From NCBI GenBank assembly GCA_963799105.1, contig CAWCVR010000003.1:248001-312000 (forward strand): a DNA stretch of 64,000 nucleotides, written 5' to 3'. The DNA is from CAWCVR01 sp963799105. Lineage in GTDB: Bacteria; Acidobacteriota; Terriglobia; Bryobacterales; Bryobacteraceae. A model generated the notes under the pieces. That model did no database searches, was not told where the DNA came from, and saw nothing but the letters and a program-made list of their open reading frames with translations. Each line of letters begins with the position of its first letter. The stretch's first letter is position 1. Shown here one piece after another: positions 36,811 to 46,171 of this stretch. The position numbers were made by a program, and so were the translations under genes.

Positions 36811-37014
36811 CTGGCCGCGGAGGCCCCACCCCAGGCTCCGGAACCCGCCCCGGCGGCGCCCGAACCCGCCAAGGTGGTAGTGGAGTTCGTGTGCGAAGCG
36901 GACGTTCGCGACGCCATCCGGGAGAAGCGAAAGATTTATATCGGGCCGAAGGCCATCGTCACGCCTTCCGCCCGCGATCTGGCCGGCCCCTCTGACATTC
37001 TGGTATCGGCATAG
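36811..37014 (+). other. In-frame tail of the aldehyde dehydrogenase beyond a UGA
   Basis: Immediately after the TGA the same frame continues for 67 codons to TAG 37012-37014. It has a Pro/Ala/Glu linker (APPQAPEPAPAAPEPAK), then VVVEFVCEADVRDAIREKRK and IYIGPKAIVTPSARD, ending ILVSA. That composition and the helix-plus-IVTP pattern look like a real protein end. The next gene starts 15 nt after this second stop, the spacing expected if the original gene ended there. The base after UGA is C. Candidates are a nonsense mutation, a base error, or partial readthrough. Confidence 0.7.
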
Positions 37015-37029
37015 ACGCGAGGCAATTTA

Positions 37030-37527
37030 GTGGATTTGAATCTCGACACTCTCAAGCGTGAAATTCCCAGCTACCTGGAAGCCAACGGATTCGCCGTCTA
37101 CCGCAGCCGGGCGGGGGCTTTGGAAGGCTTTCCCCTGGTGCTCTGGGACATCGAGAATCATCCCGACTACCAGGCTTTCGTGGAAGTGGCGCGCAAAACC
37201 GGGACCGCCATTATCATGTTCGCCACCAGGGAGTTCGAAGCCGCCGACATCGACGAACTGGTGGAACAGGTCGAGTCGCTGGAGCTTTCGCGCGATGAGC
37301 AGCGCGACTATGAGAAGCGCCTGCGCGAGTTCCGCGGCTACGAGGGCGTCACCTGCTCGCTGGAGCTGGCCTTCGACTACAACTCGCGGCTGTACGTCTA
37401 CGAGTTGCAGCCCGATTGGTACGAGGATTTCGTCAATGTCGAGGAAGAACTGATGTCCCGCATGGGGGACGACGACGACGAGGACGATGACGACCACCCC
37501 CTGGGCGGTTACTACTCCAGAAACTAG
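37030..37527 (+). CDS. Hypothetical acidic protein downstream of the microcompartment genes
   Basis: 165 residues from GTG 37030. The core alternates strands and helices (PLVLWDIENHPDYQAFVEVA, TAIIMFATREFEAADID, LYVYELQPDWYEDF), and the C-terminus is strongly acidic (GDDDDEDDDDH). I do not recognise the family. Close spacing to the aldehyde dehydrogenase tail suggests the same transcript. Confidence 0.65.
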   Translation: MDLNLDTLKREIPSYLEANGFAVYRSRAGALEGFPLVLWDIENHPDYQAFVEVARKTGTAIIMFATREFEAADIDELVEQVESLELSRDEQRDYEKRLREFRGYEGVTCSLELAFDYNSRLYVYELQPDWYEDFVNVEEELMSRMGDDDDEDDDDHPLGGYYSRN

Positions 37528-37539
37528 TGCCGTGACCGT

Positions 37540-37858
37540 GAGAAACTGTTCCTTTGCCACGGGCCGCTCGCTCATGCTCGCGGCTCTGTCCGGAACCGCG
37601 AGCGTGAGAAGCTGTGAAGAAATCGGTTGGCAGGCGGAAGCGCCTGCCCCACCTCGCTGCAAGTCCTTCGAGTGCAATGTGGGACAGACGCTTTCGTCTG
37701 TCAACCCGGCAGTCCGGCCGATTTCTTCACAGCTTCTGAGCGAGCGGCCCGGCAATGGCACCAAATCACACGGTCTGAGACCTGGCGCCATGACCGCCCA
37801 AGCGCGCGCTCACCCTCGCGGCTCCGTTCGGGGCCACGACCGTGAGCCAGTGGTTTTA
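37540..37858. repeat. Complex intergenic repeat region
   Basis: The 340-nt gap before recJ is a mosaic of three repeat families. Hairpin GGCAGGCG-GAAG-CGCCTGCC is at 37,629-37,648 and GACAGACG-CTTT-CGTCTGTC at 37,683-37,702. They lie inside a long inverted repeat: AGAAGCTGTGAAGAAATCGG near 37,607 and its reverse complement near 37,720. The SVRGHDR-type repeat with the 28-nt core is at 37,810-37,850. The segment around 37,745-37,775 recurs inverted near 48,600. Confidence 0.7.
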
Positions 37859-37869
37859 CGGGCCCTGAT

Positions 37870-39606
37870 TTGAAACCGATCTGGTCTCTGCCCGCCGGAG
37901 ATCCGGGCGCCTGGGAGCGCGATGCCGGGGCTCTGGGCGCCGCGCTCGGCATCGGCCCGCTGGCCGCCCGCGTGCTTCTCCGCCGCGGGTTCGCGGACGC
38001 GGCGGCGGCGCGCCGGTTCCTCAACCCCTCGCTTGACCAACTCCACGATCCGCGGCGGATGCGCGGCATGGACTGCGCCGTCGAACGCCTGGCGCGCGCT
38101 ATCGCGTTGCGCGAGAAGATCCTCGTCTACGGCGACTACGACGCGGACGGCATTACCGCCGTTGTCCTGTTGATCAAGGTCATCGAGATGGCCGGCGGCA
38201 CGGCCGAGTACCACGTGCCGCACCGTCTCAAGGACGGCTATGGGATGCGCGCCGAAGTGGTGGAAGCCGCGGCCGCCGCCGGCGTCCGCCTGATTGTCAG
38301 CGTCGATACCGGCATCCGCGCCGCCGAAGTCGTGCGGCGGGCCGCCGGGCTTTCCATCGACGTGATCGTCACCGATCACCACCTGCCCGAGGCCGAACTG
38401 CCGCCCGCGCTGGCGGTGCTCAATCCCAAGCGGCCGGATTGCACGTACCCCGACAAGAACCTGTGCGGCGCGGGCGTGGCGTTCAAACTGGCGCAGGCGC
38501 TGCTGGCCACCCTGCCGTGGCCGGAGGAGAAGCGGCGGCGGGTGGCGGAATCGCTGCTGAAACTGGTGGCCATCGCCACCGTGGGCGACATAGTGCCGCT
38601 CACCGGCGAGAACCGGGTGATCGTCAAACATGGGCTGGCCGGCCTCGGCGACGTGCGCAATCCCGGTCTGCGGGCGCTGTTCGAGGTAGCCGGCTTCGTT
38701 CGGGGAACGGCTCCCAGCGCGCACCAGATCTCCTTTCAGATCGTGCCGCGCCTCAACGCCGCCGGGCGCATGGATTCGGCCCGCGACGCGGTGGAGCTGT
38801 TCCTGACTGGCGATCCGGCGCGCGCCGCCGAGCTGGCTCGCGGCATGCACGAGCAAAACTTCGACCGGCGGCAGGTGGAGGACGAGGTCCGCGAGATCTG
38901 CGAACGCCTGACCGTGAGGGATGCCGAAGCCGCCCTGGTTTACTACGACGAGAAGTGGCACCGCGGCGTGATCGGAATCGTGGCCAGCCGCCTGGTGGAG
39001 CGCTTCCACCGCCCGGTGTTCGTGCTCGGGCGGAATCCCGAGGACGGCCTGGCGCAGGGCTCCGGCCGCGGCATTCCGGGGTTCCACCTGCTGGAGGCGC
39101 TGGAATCCATGTCCGATCTCTTTGTGCGCTTCGGCGGCCATGAACACGCCGCCGGGGTGACGCTCGAAGCGGCGCGCGTGGACGAATTCCGCCGGCGCCT
39201 CAACGCCCGCGCCGCGGCGTGCCTGCGGCCGGAGGATTTCCTTCCGCGAATCGAAATCGACGCCCAGGCCGGACTGGCCGAACTGACGGAGCCGAACATC
39301 GCCGATGTCTTCGCGCTGGCCCCGTTCGGCCATGGCAATCCGCCGCCCCTCTTCGCGGCGCTGGGCGTGGAGGTGTCGGGCGTCTCGCCATTGGGGAAAG
39401 ACGGGAAGCACCTGAAGGTTTCGGTGCGAGGCGAAGGCCGCGTGCTGCCGCTGAAGGCCTGGAGGTTCGCCGAACGGGCAGCCGAGGTGCCACCCGGCGC
39501 ACGCGTGGATGTCGCTTTCACGCTCGAGGAAGACGCCTACTCGGCGGCGCGCGGATATCCAGGTTGGGCGGCCGTGCTGCGCGACGTGCGGGCGGCGGTG
39601 GGGTAG
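37870..39606 (+). CDS. recJ: Single-stranded-DNA exonuclease RecJ
   Basis: 578 residues, the usual length. DHH-superfamily motifs are present: VYGDYDADGITA, VSVDTGIRA, VTDHHLPEAELPP, then the DHHA1 domain with FVRFGGHEHAAGVTL. RecJ degrades single-stranded DNA 5' to 3' in recombination and repair, often with RecQ. The start is TTG 37870, the first codon of the recognisable N-terminus (MKPIWSLPAGD); no ATG or GTG fits upstream. Confidence 0.95.
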   Translation: MKPIWSLPAGDPGAWERDAGALGAALGIGPLAARVLLRRGFADAAAARRFLNPSLDQLHDPRRMRGMDCAVERLARAIALREKILVYGDYDADGITAVVLLIKVIEMAGGTAEYHVPHRLKDGYGMRAEVVEAAAAAGVRLIVSVDTGIRAAEVVRRAAGLSIDVIVTDHHLPEAELPPALAVLNPKRPDCTYPDKNLCGAGVAFKLAQALLATLPWPEEKRRRVAESLLKLVAIATVGDIVPLTGENRVIVKHGLAGLGDVRNPGLRALFEVAGFVRGTAPSAHQISFQIVPRLNAAGRMDSARDAVELFLTGDPARAAELARGMHEQNFDRRQVEDEVREICERLTVRDAEAALVYYDEKWHRGVIGIVASRLVERFHRPVFVLGRNPEDGLAQGSGRGIPGFHLLEALESMSDLFVRFGGHEHAAGVTLEAARVDEFRRRLNARAAACLRPEDFLPRIEIDAQAGLAELTEPNIADVFALAPFGHGNPPPLFAALGVEVSGVSPLGKDGKHLKVSVRGEGRVLPLKAWRFAERAAEVPPGARVDVAFTLEEDAYSAARGYPGWAAVLRDVRAAVG

Positions 39607-39613
39607 GCATCTT

Positions 39614-39670
39614 GTCTGGCCGGGCGCGGGCGAACTTCGCTCGCCGGCCAGGTTGCCAACCTGCCTCACA
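39614..39670. repeat. Short intergenic hairpin repeats
   Basis: A GGGCGAACTTCGCTCGCC element and CAGGTT-GCC-AACCTG, variants of the arms seen at 10,289 and 34,548. Confidence 0.5.
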
Positions 39671-39708
39671 AGACCGGCCCGGCGCCGTCTCTCGATCCCG
39701 CCGCCTGA

Positions 39709-39714
39709 TACAAT
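39709..39714 (+). promoter_or_regulatory. Putative -10 element (TACAAT)
   Basis: TACAAT 25 nt upstream of the sensor kinase ATG. Confidence 0.35.
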
Positions 39715-39739
39715 CCGATTTCGGACGTTGTTATCCGCT

Positions 39740-41278
39740 ATGCCGCGCCGTCTGGGCCGTAAGCTGATGCTCTCGATTACGGTGATCGTCGTCATCGTGG
39801 CGGCGGTTTCGGGCCTGGTCGCCGTCAAGACCGAGGAGCGGCAGCTTCTCGATACCATGATCCTGGGGGCCGATCAGCTCTCCAAGGGCATTACCAGCGC
39901 CACCTGGCACGCCATGCTCGACGACAATCGCGAGGCGGCTTACGAGGTGATGCGCACCATCGCGGAGAAGCAGGGAATCGACCGCATCCGCATACTCAAC
40001 GGCGCCGGGCAGGTGATGTTCTCGACCAGGCAAGGCGCGGGGCCGGGAATTGACCTGGGCTCGCACGTGCAGATTTCCCGGTCGCCCAACGGGCACCGCC
40101 GTTTGGAAATGGTCACGCCGATCCCCAATGAACCCTCGTGCAGCCAGGCGGCGTGCCACGCCCATCCGGCCGCTACCCGCACGCTGGGAGTGCTGGACCT
40201 GTCCCTGAATCTGGAGAGCGTGGACCGCGAAGTGGCCGGTATGAAATTCCGCGTGCTGGCGGTGACGGCCGTGGAAATTGCGCTGATCAGCCTGTTCATC
40301 GTGTATTTCACCCGGCGCTTCCTGGGACGGCCCATCGAGAAGCTGATCGAGGGCACCAAGGCGGTGAGCCAGATGAACCTCGACCAGCCCATCGACATCC
40401 TGGACAGCAGCGAGGAACTGGACGAACTGGCGCGGTCGTTCGACGCCATGCGCGACCGCCTGCGCGCGGCCCTGGGCGAGCTCAACCAGTTCACCCAGAA
40501 GCTGGAGAGCAAAGTGGAGGAGCGCACCGGGCAGCTCCAGGCGGCGCAGAAGAAGCTGGTGCAGACCGGCCGCCTGGCGTCGCTGGGGCAGCTTGCGGCC
40601 AGCGTGGCGCACGAAATCAACAATCCCGTTTCGGGCGTGCTGAACCTTTCCATGCTGCTGCAACGGATGCTCAAGGAGGACGGCGTTCCGCCCGAGCGGC
40701 TGGAGGAGTTTCGCAAGTACCTGTCCCAGATTGTCGCCGAGACCGGCCGGGTGGGGCGCATCGTGAGCGACCTGCTGGCCTTCTCGCGGCGCTCCAAGCC
40801 GCGGCGCGCGCCGGCCGACCTGAACGGAATTGTGCGGACCACGCTCTCGCTGGCGGAGCACAAGATGAAGCTCGCGGGCGTGCAGGTGGTGTCCCGCCTG
40901 GCGGAGAACCTGCCGCAGGCGCCGTGCGACCCGTCGCAGATCCAGCAGGTGGTGCTCAACCTCCTGCTCAACGCCGCCGAAGCCACCGAGGGCCGGAGCG
41001 AGCGGCGGGTGGAAGTCGCGACGGAAGCCGGGCCGGGGGAAGTGCGGCTGACGGTCTCCGACAACGGAGGAGGCATTCCCCAGGAGAACCTGGCCAGCAT
41101 CTTCGACCCGTTCTTCACCACCAAATCCGAAGGGAAGGGCGTGGGTCTCGGGCTGGCGGTCTCATACGGTATCATGCAAGCACACGGGGGCGATATCGAG
41201 GTCAGGAGCCAGACCGGTGAAGGCGCCACGTTCGTGCTTTCGTTGCCGTTCGAGCCGCCGCCGGCCGGCCGGGAATAA
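39740..41278 (+). CDS. Sensor histidine kinase with periplasmic CX4CH motif
   Basis: 512 residues. Membrane helix 1 (about residues 8-28) and helix 2 (about 168-190) enclose a periplasmic sensor domain of about 140 residues. That domain holds Cys134-Ser-Gln-Ala-Ala-Cys139-His140, a CX4CH sequence that could bind a c-type haem. A HAMP domain and coiled coil follow, then the H-box ASVAHEINNPVSG with His291, and an HATPase domain (NLLLNAAEAT, SDNGGGIP, GLGLAVSYG). ATG 39740 is used. The response regulator gene starts 207 nt downstream, so the two form a two-component system. Confidence 0.92.
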   Translation: MPRRLGRKLMLSITVIVVIVAAVSGLVAVKTEERQLLDTMILGADQLSKGITSATWHAMLDDNREAAYEVMRTIAEKQGIDRIRILNGAGQVMFSTRQGAGPGIDLGSHVQISRSPNGHRRLEMVTPIPNEPSCSQAACHAHPAATRTLGVLDLSLNLESVDREVAGMKFRVLAVTAVEIALISLFIVYFTRRFLGRPIEKLIEGTKAVSQMNLDQPIDILDSSEELDELARSFDAMRDRLRAALGELNQFTQKLESKVEERTGQLQAAQKKLVQTGRLASLGQLAASVAHEINNPVSGVLNLSMLLQRMLKEDGVPPERLEEFRKYLSQIVAETGRVGRIVSDLLAFSRRSKPRRAPADLNGIVRTTLSLAEHKMKLAGVQVVSRLAENLPQAPCDPSQIQQVVLNLLLNAAEATEGRSERRVEVATEAGPGEVRLTVSDNGGGIPQENLASIFDPFFTTKSEGKGVGLGLAVSYGIMQAHGGDIEVRSQTGEGATFVLSLPFEPPPAGRE

Positions 41279-41357
41279 TGAGGGGTGGAATTGGCGAAGG
41301 TTGCCTGAAAGATCGTCCCGTTCGAGCAGCCGCCGCCGGCCGGGCCGGAATGAGGGG
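41247..41357. repeat. Direct duplication at the kinase 3' end
   Basis: The 39 nt around the kinase stop (41,247-41,285) are repeated with a few changes at 41,319-41,357 (TTCGAGC, CGCCGCCGGCCGG, AATGAGGGG), 72 nt further on. The second copy lies in the leader of the regulator gene. Confidence 0.6.
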
Positions 41358-41485
41358 CCTGCGGGTGGGCGGGCTCGGGGCGGAAGCCGGCCGTCCTGGA
41401 ACGCGCCCCCTTCATCCCCGTGCCGGCGTTCGCGGCCGGCCGGGCTGCGAGCCGCGGTTGTGCCGCGGGCCCGGGAAGTGAAGCT

Positions 41486-42820
<1,335 letters not shown>

Positions 42821-42841
42821 CAGCGGGCCGCGCGGCCGCGG

Positions 42842-43426
42842 CTACAGCCCGCCGCTCCGGTGGTTCACCAGGGCGAGGAATTCGTCGCGGGTTTTCTTGC
42901 GTTCGCGGAACAGGCCCAGCATGGCGCTGGTCATGGCTCCGGAGTGCTGCTTTTCGACGCCGCGCATCATCATGCAGAAGTGGCGGGCTTCGCAGATCAC
43001 ACCCACGCCCAAGGGGTCGACGATCTCCTGAATGGTCTGCGCCACCTGCTGCGTCAGGCGTTCCTGAATTTGCAGACGCCGCGCGAAAACGTCCACGATA
43101 CGCGGGATCTTGCTCAGGCCGACCACCTTCGATTTCGGCAGGTAGGCCACGTGGATCTTGCCGAAAAACGGCAGTAGGTGGTGTTCGCACAGGCTGAAGA
43201 ATTCAATGTCCTTCACCACCACCATCTCGTCGTACGTCACGTCGTAGAGCGCTCCGTTCACCACCTTGCGCGTGTCGCTGTGGTAGCCGCTGGTGAGGAA
43301 CTTGAGGGCCTGGTCGACGCGCTCGGGCGTGCGCAGCAAGCCGTCGCGGCCGGGGTCCTCGCCGAGTTTGGCGAGAATCTCCCGAACCTCCGGCGCCAGG
43401 CTGGGGGCCTCCGCCTTGGGGTGCAT
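42842..43426 (-). CDS. folE: GTP cyclohydrolase I
   Basis: 194 residues from ATG 43426; ATG 43456 would add ten. The zinc ligands are visible: Cys and His in SLCEHHLLPFFG, and Cys in ICEARHFCMMMRG. LLRTPERVDQALKFLTSGY and GLSKIPRIVDVFARRLQIQERLT are typical. It converts GTP to dihydroneopterin triphosphate for folate, pterin or queuosine synthesis. Two PTPS/QueD-like genes lie directly upstream on the same strand, which points to the pterin or deazapurine branch. Confidence 0.96.
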   Translation of the reverse strand: MHPKAEAPSLAPEVREILAKLGEDPGRDGLLRTPERVDQALKFLTSGYHSDTRKVVNGALYDVTYDEMVVVKDIEFFSLCEHHLLPFFGKIHVAYLPKSKVVGLSKIPRIVDVFARRLQIQERLTQQVAQTIQEIVDPLGVGVICEARHFCMMMRGVEKQHSGAMTSAMLGLFRERKKTRDEFLALVNHRSGGL

Positions 43427-43442
43427 GATCTTAACTATGGCT

Positions 43443-43877
43443 TTACCCGATCTCATGGCTTTCCATTTCAAAGATGTTGCGCGGCGTCTCGGCGATGCGC
43501 ACGTTTTCCAGCCGGGGCCACTCGCCAGGGAACGCCGTGCTCCAGTTCCGCTTCAATCGGCGGCAGATTTCCACCAGCAGGTTCTCGGAGGTGGGCGACA
43601 GTCCCTGGAAAGAGTTTACATCTTCGTTCAGGTTGCGGTGATCGAAGGGCTCCAGGACATGACGCCGCACCAGATCGTCCAGCGCCTCGACATCCACGGC
43701 ACGGCCGGTGCGCGGGTCCAGCGGGCCGTGCGCGCTCACTTCCACCACGTAATTGTGGCCGTGCCCGAAGGGGTTGTTGCACTTCCCGTACAGCCGGCGG
43801 TTCTCTTCGCCGCTCAGTTGCGGAGCGTCGAGCCGGTGCGAGGCGGCGAAACCGTAGCGGCGCGTCACGCGGAACAT
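43443..43877 (-). CDS. 6-pyruvoyltetrahydropterin synthase/QueD family protein, catalytic Cys present
   Basis: 144 residues of the T-fold family. His14 (AASH), His39 and His41 (HGHNY) are the zinc ligands. Cys33 in GKCNNPFGHGHNY is the catalytic cysteine, in the eukaryote-like PTPS context. DHRNLNED carries the Asp-His pair of the triad. It acts on dihydroneopterin triphosphate, the product of the adjacent folE. Whether the product is 6-pyruvoyl- or 6-carboxytetrahydropterin cannot be told. It overlaps the upstream paralogue by 13 nt. Confidence 0.9.
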   Translation of the reverse strand: MFRVTRRYGFAASHRLDAPQLSGEENRRLYGKCNNPFGHGHNYVVEVSAHGPLDPRTGRAVDVEALDDLVRRHVLEPFDHRNLNEDVNSFQGLSPTSENLLVEICRRLKRNWSTAFPGEWPRLENVRIAETPRNIFEMESHEIG

Positions 43878-44290
43878 GGCGGCTCTCCGAAATAGTCCAC
43901 ATACAGATCCGGCGTCTCGTGAACCCGCACCGCGCGCAGACGGCGGCCGGCGCCCGAAACGCGCGCTTCCAGGCGTTCCCAGATGTCGCGGGCCACGTTT
44001 TCGGCGGTGGGAACCACGCGATCGAACGGCGGCACCTCGTAGTTCAGAAACCGGTGATCGTAGGGGCCGACCACCTCGCGGTCCAGGATTTCCTTGAGTT
44101 CCTTGAGGTCGAGCACCATGCCCGTGACCGGGTCGGGGCTGCCTTCCAGCGTGACCTCCACCACGTAGTTGTGGCCGTGTCCGTGCGGGTTGGCCGCCGG
44201 GCCGTAAATCCGGGCGTTCTCCTCGGCGGAGAGCTCGGGCCGGCGGCAGATGTGCGAGGCGGAAAATTCCACGCGACGGGTGATCAGCAT
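43865..44290 (-). CDS. 6-pyruvoyltetrahydropterin synthase/QueD family protein, catalytic Cys replaced by Ala
   Basis: 141 residues and clearly paralogous to the next gene. It keeps the zinc ligands (ASHICRR His13, HGHGHNY His38/His40) and the DHRFLNYEV Asp-His pair, but the catalytic-cysteine position reads Ala (GPAANPHGHGHNY, Ala32). The enzyme may run another reaction of the family, such as the aldolase-type side-chain cleavage known for PTPS-III, or act as partner in a mixed oligomer. First gene of the operon with the Cys-bearing paralogue and folE. Confidence 0.88.
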   Translation of the reverse strand: MLITRRVEFSASHICRRPELSAEENARIYGPAANPHGHGHNYVVEVTLEGSPDPVTGMVLDLKELKEILDREVVGPYDHRFLNYEVPPFDRVVPTAENVARDIWERLEARVSGAGRRLRAVRVHETPDLYVDYFGEPPCSA

Positions 44291-44354
44291 GACGGTTCTC
44301 TAATTTCGATGCTCCCGGCCGTTGCAGGTTGCAGGTGGCGGCGGCGGACCGCGA

Positions 44355-44371
44355 TACAATCAGATTATAGT
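44355..44371 (+). promoter_or_regulatory. Putative -10 elements (TACAAT and TATAGT)
   Basis: TACAAT (44,355-44,360) and TATAGT (44,366-44,371). The second ends 7 nt before ATG 44379, so a nearly leaderless transcript is possible. Confidence 0.35.
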
Positions 44372-44378
44372 TTTCCAC

Positions 44379-44903
44379 ATGCCAATCGTCAAAACGGACC
44401 GGTTCCTGGGACTGCTGCTCTGCCTCCTGGTGGCGGCACTTGTGGGTGCGATTTATGCCGGTATCCACGAACCCATCGTCGTCGAGGGGGACACGGCGCC
44501 GGACTTCGCCATCACCGCCGACGACGGCCGTTCGGTTACCATGCCGCATTTCGCGGGCAGGCTGCTGGTGCTGAATTTCTGGGCCTCGTGGTGCGCGCCG
44601 TGCGTCGAGGAGACGCCCTCGCTCAGCCGCCTGGCCCAGCGGTACGCGGACAAGGGCGTGGTGGTGCTGGGCATCAGCGTGGACCGGAACGAAGCATCGT
44701 ATCGAACGTTCCTGCGGAAGTACCAGCCGGCGTTCCTGACGGCCCGCGAGCGCAACCTGCATGAAGAGTTCGGCACGTTCATGTATCCCGAAACCTACAT
44801 CATCGCCGCCGATGGCAAGGTGCTGCGGAAGATCGCCGAGGGCGCGGACTGGATGGACCCGAACACGATCCGGTACTTCGACAGCCTCATCGGAAACCTG
44901 TGA
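44379..44903 (+). CDS. TlpA/ResA-like thiol-disulfide oxidoreductase, membrane-anchored
   Basis: 174 residues. One N-terminal membrane anchor (about 9-28) is followed by a periplasmic thioredoxin-fold domain with the redox motif Trp-Cys72-Ala-Pro-Cys75 and the cis-proline region FMYPETYII. GDTAPDFAITADDGRSV is the AhpC/TSA-type entry. It probably keeps periplasmic cysteines reduced, as in cytochrome c maturation. The stop overlaps the next gene's GTG start by 4 nt (GTGA). Confidence 0.9.
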   Translation: MPIVKTDRFLGLLLCLLVAALVGAIYAGIHEPIVVEGDTAPDFAITADDGRSVTMPHFAGRLLVLNFWASWCAPCVEETPSLSRLAQRYADKGVVVLGISVDRNEASYRTFLRKYQPAFLTARERNLHEEFGTFMYPETYIIAADGKVLRKIAEGADWMDPNTIRYFDSLIGNL

Positions 44904-46171
44904 CGCCGGTTCCGCTGGACTTACCGCTTCGTCCCTCGGAGGCCGCGGAGGTCGCCAACCTGGTCTTCGATCTGGCCGAACGCCGGCCGCTGACCGGCGA
45001 CCTCCGCAACCGGATCGCGGCCCGCGTCGCCGCGCTTCAACTGGAAAGCATCGCGCCGCTCATGGGCTCGCTGGCGCGCGATCCGGTGCACCATTCCACC
45101 TACTACCTGGTTGTGGATGTGGCCGGCGGCCCGCCGCAATTGCTCCACATGGCGCTGGCTTCGGCGCCCACCAGCGGCGTGTTCCACAAGCCGCTGCTGA
45201 TCTGTCGCGTGCGCCGCGCGGGCGGTCCCGAGGCGGTCATCAACGCCATTCCGTTCGGCCCGGCGGATGCGGAGACGCTCGAGAAGTATGTCAGCCGCGT
45301 GGACAGCGCGTTTGCGCCGCGGCCACAGGGGCAGCATGCCGCCATGGTGGCGGCTCCGGCTCGGCCCGAGACCGGAATGGCCGCGGCATTCGACGCCTTC
45401 CGGAGGATTCTGAAGCGTACCGGCAGGAATCTGGCGGCCGTCGAGATGCCTCCACCGGCCTACGACAGCGGATTGCGGGCCGCGGTTCGCGCCGGCTGGC
45501 GGGACGGTTATTCGGCCGGCGTCGCCATCCGCGCCGGGGAGACCAGCCGCGAAAATGTCCGCCAGGCCGCGCGGTTCACGCGCTTCCGAATCGACGCCGC
45601 GGGCCTGGTGGCGAACGCCGATGGCGCGGTGGAGGAACGTTTCGAAGCGGCATTCGCCGCCGGCGAGCGCGGCTGGATACTCGGCGAATTCGTCCGCACC
45701 TTCGACGTGGGCGGCGTGGCGTACGAACTGACGGCGCCGGAAGCCGCGCGGATGGCGGTGCGCCTCGGGCCAGCCCTGAAGACCGGCGAGCGGCTGCACC
45801 AGTGGATTCGCGAGGCGCGGTCGGCGGCCAAAACCGGCAGGAGTTTCGATTTCGAACTGGCGCTGCCCGGAGCGTCCGCCCGCGAGTTGCTATTCTGCCT
45901 GCACTGGCTGAAGGCCCGCGACCATGCCGCGCAGTTCATAGACCCCGGCGCGATTGCGGAGGCCGAACTGGAAGCGGCGCTCCGGGACATGGCGGGCATC
46001 GGCCGCCAGTACGGTTGCCTGCTTACGGTGGACGCGGGCGCGGGCAACTCGGACGCCGCCCTGCAAGTCATCGCGCGGGCCACCGCGGGCCGCGTGAATT
46101 ATCGCGTCACCGGGGAACCAGCCGGAGACGCGCACCAGTTGAGCCGGATCGCCGAAATCCTGTGGGGGTGA
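44900..46171 (+). CDS. Unknown protein between two thioredoxin-like genes
   Basis: 423 residues, no signal peptide or membrane helix. I do not recognise the family with certainty. The segment WRDGYSAGVAIRAGETSREN followed by VRQAARFTRFRID, and the late QYGCLLTVDAGAGNSDA, have the rhythm of a TIM-barrel sugar enzyme and recall tagaturonate-epimerase-like proteins, but this is a weak impression. Three cysteines are spread out. The GTG start overlaps the upstream stop by 4 nt, and the stop shares one base with the downstream ATG, so the three genes are translationally coupled. Confidence 0.7.
   Translation: MTPVPLDLPLRPSEAAEVANLVFDLAERRPLTGDLRNRIAARVAALQLESIAPLMGSLARDPVHHSTYYLVVDVAGGPPQLLHMALASAPTSGVFHKPLLICRVRRAGGPEAVINAIPFGPADAETLEKYVSRVDSAFAPRPQGQHAAMVAAPARPETGMAAAFDAFRRILKRTGRNLAAVEMPPPAYDSGLRAAVRAGWRDGYSAGVAIRAGETSRENVRQAARFTRFRIDAAGLVANADGAVEERFEAAFAAGERGWILGEFVRTFDVGGVAYELTAPEAARMAVRLGPALKTGERLHQWIREARSAAKTGRSFDFELALPGASARELLFCLHWLKARDHAAQFIDPGAIAEAELEAALRDMAGIGRQYGCLLTVDAGAGNSDAALQVIARATAGRVNYRVTGEPAGDAHQLSRIAEILWG

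Noticed and set aside
37810..39858. Long minus-strand open frame opposite recJ
   Set aside because: Shadow of recJ; no domain, His/Arg/Gln-rich composition.
44761..46170. N-terminal extension of the second thioredoxin gene as one 767-residue protein
   Set aside because: This part lies in another frame of the well-formed 44,900-46,171 gene and is Arg/Gly/Ala-rich; the real start is ATG 46171.
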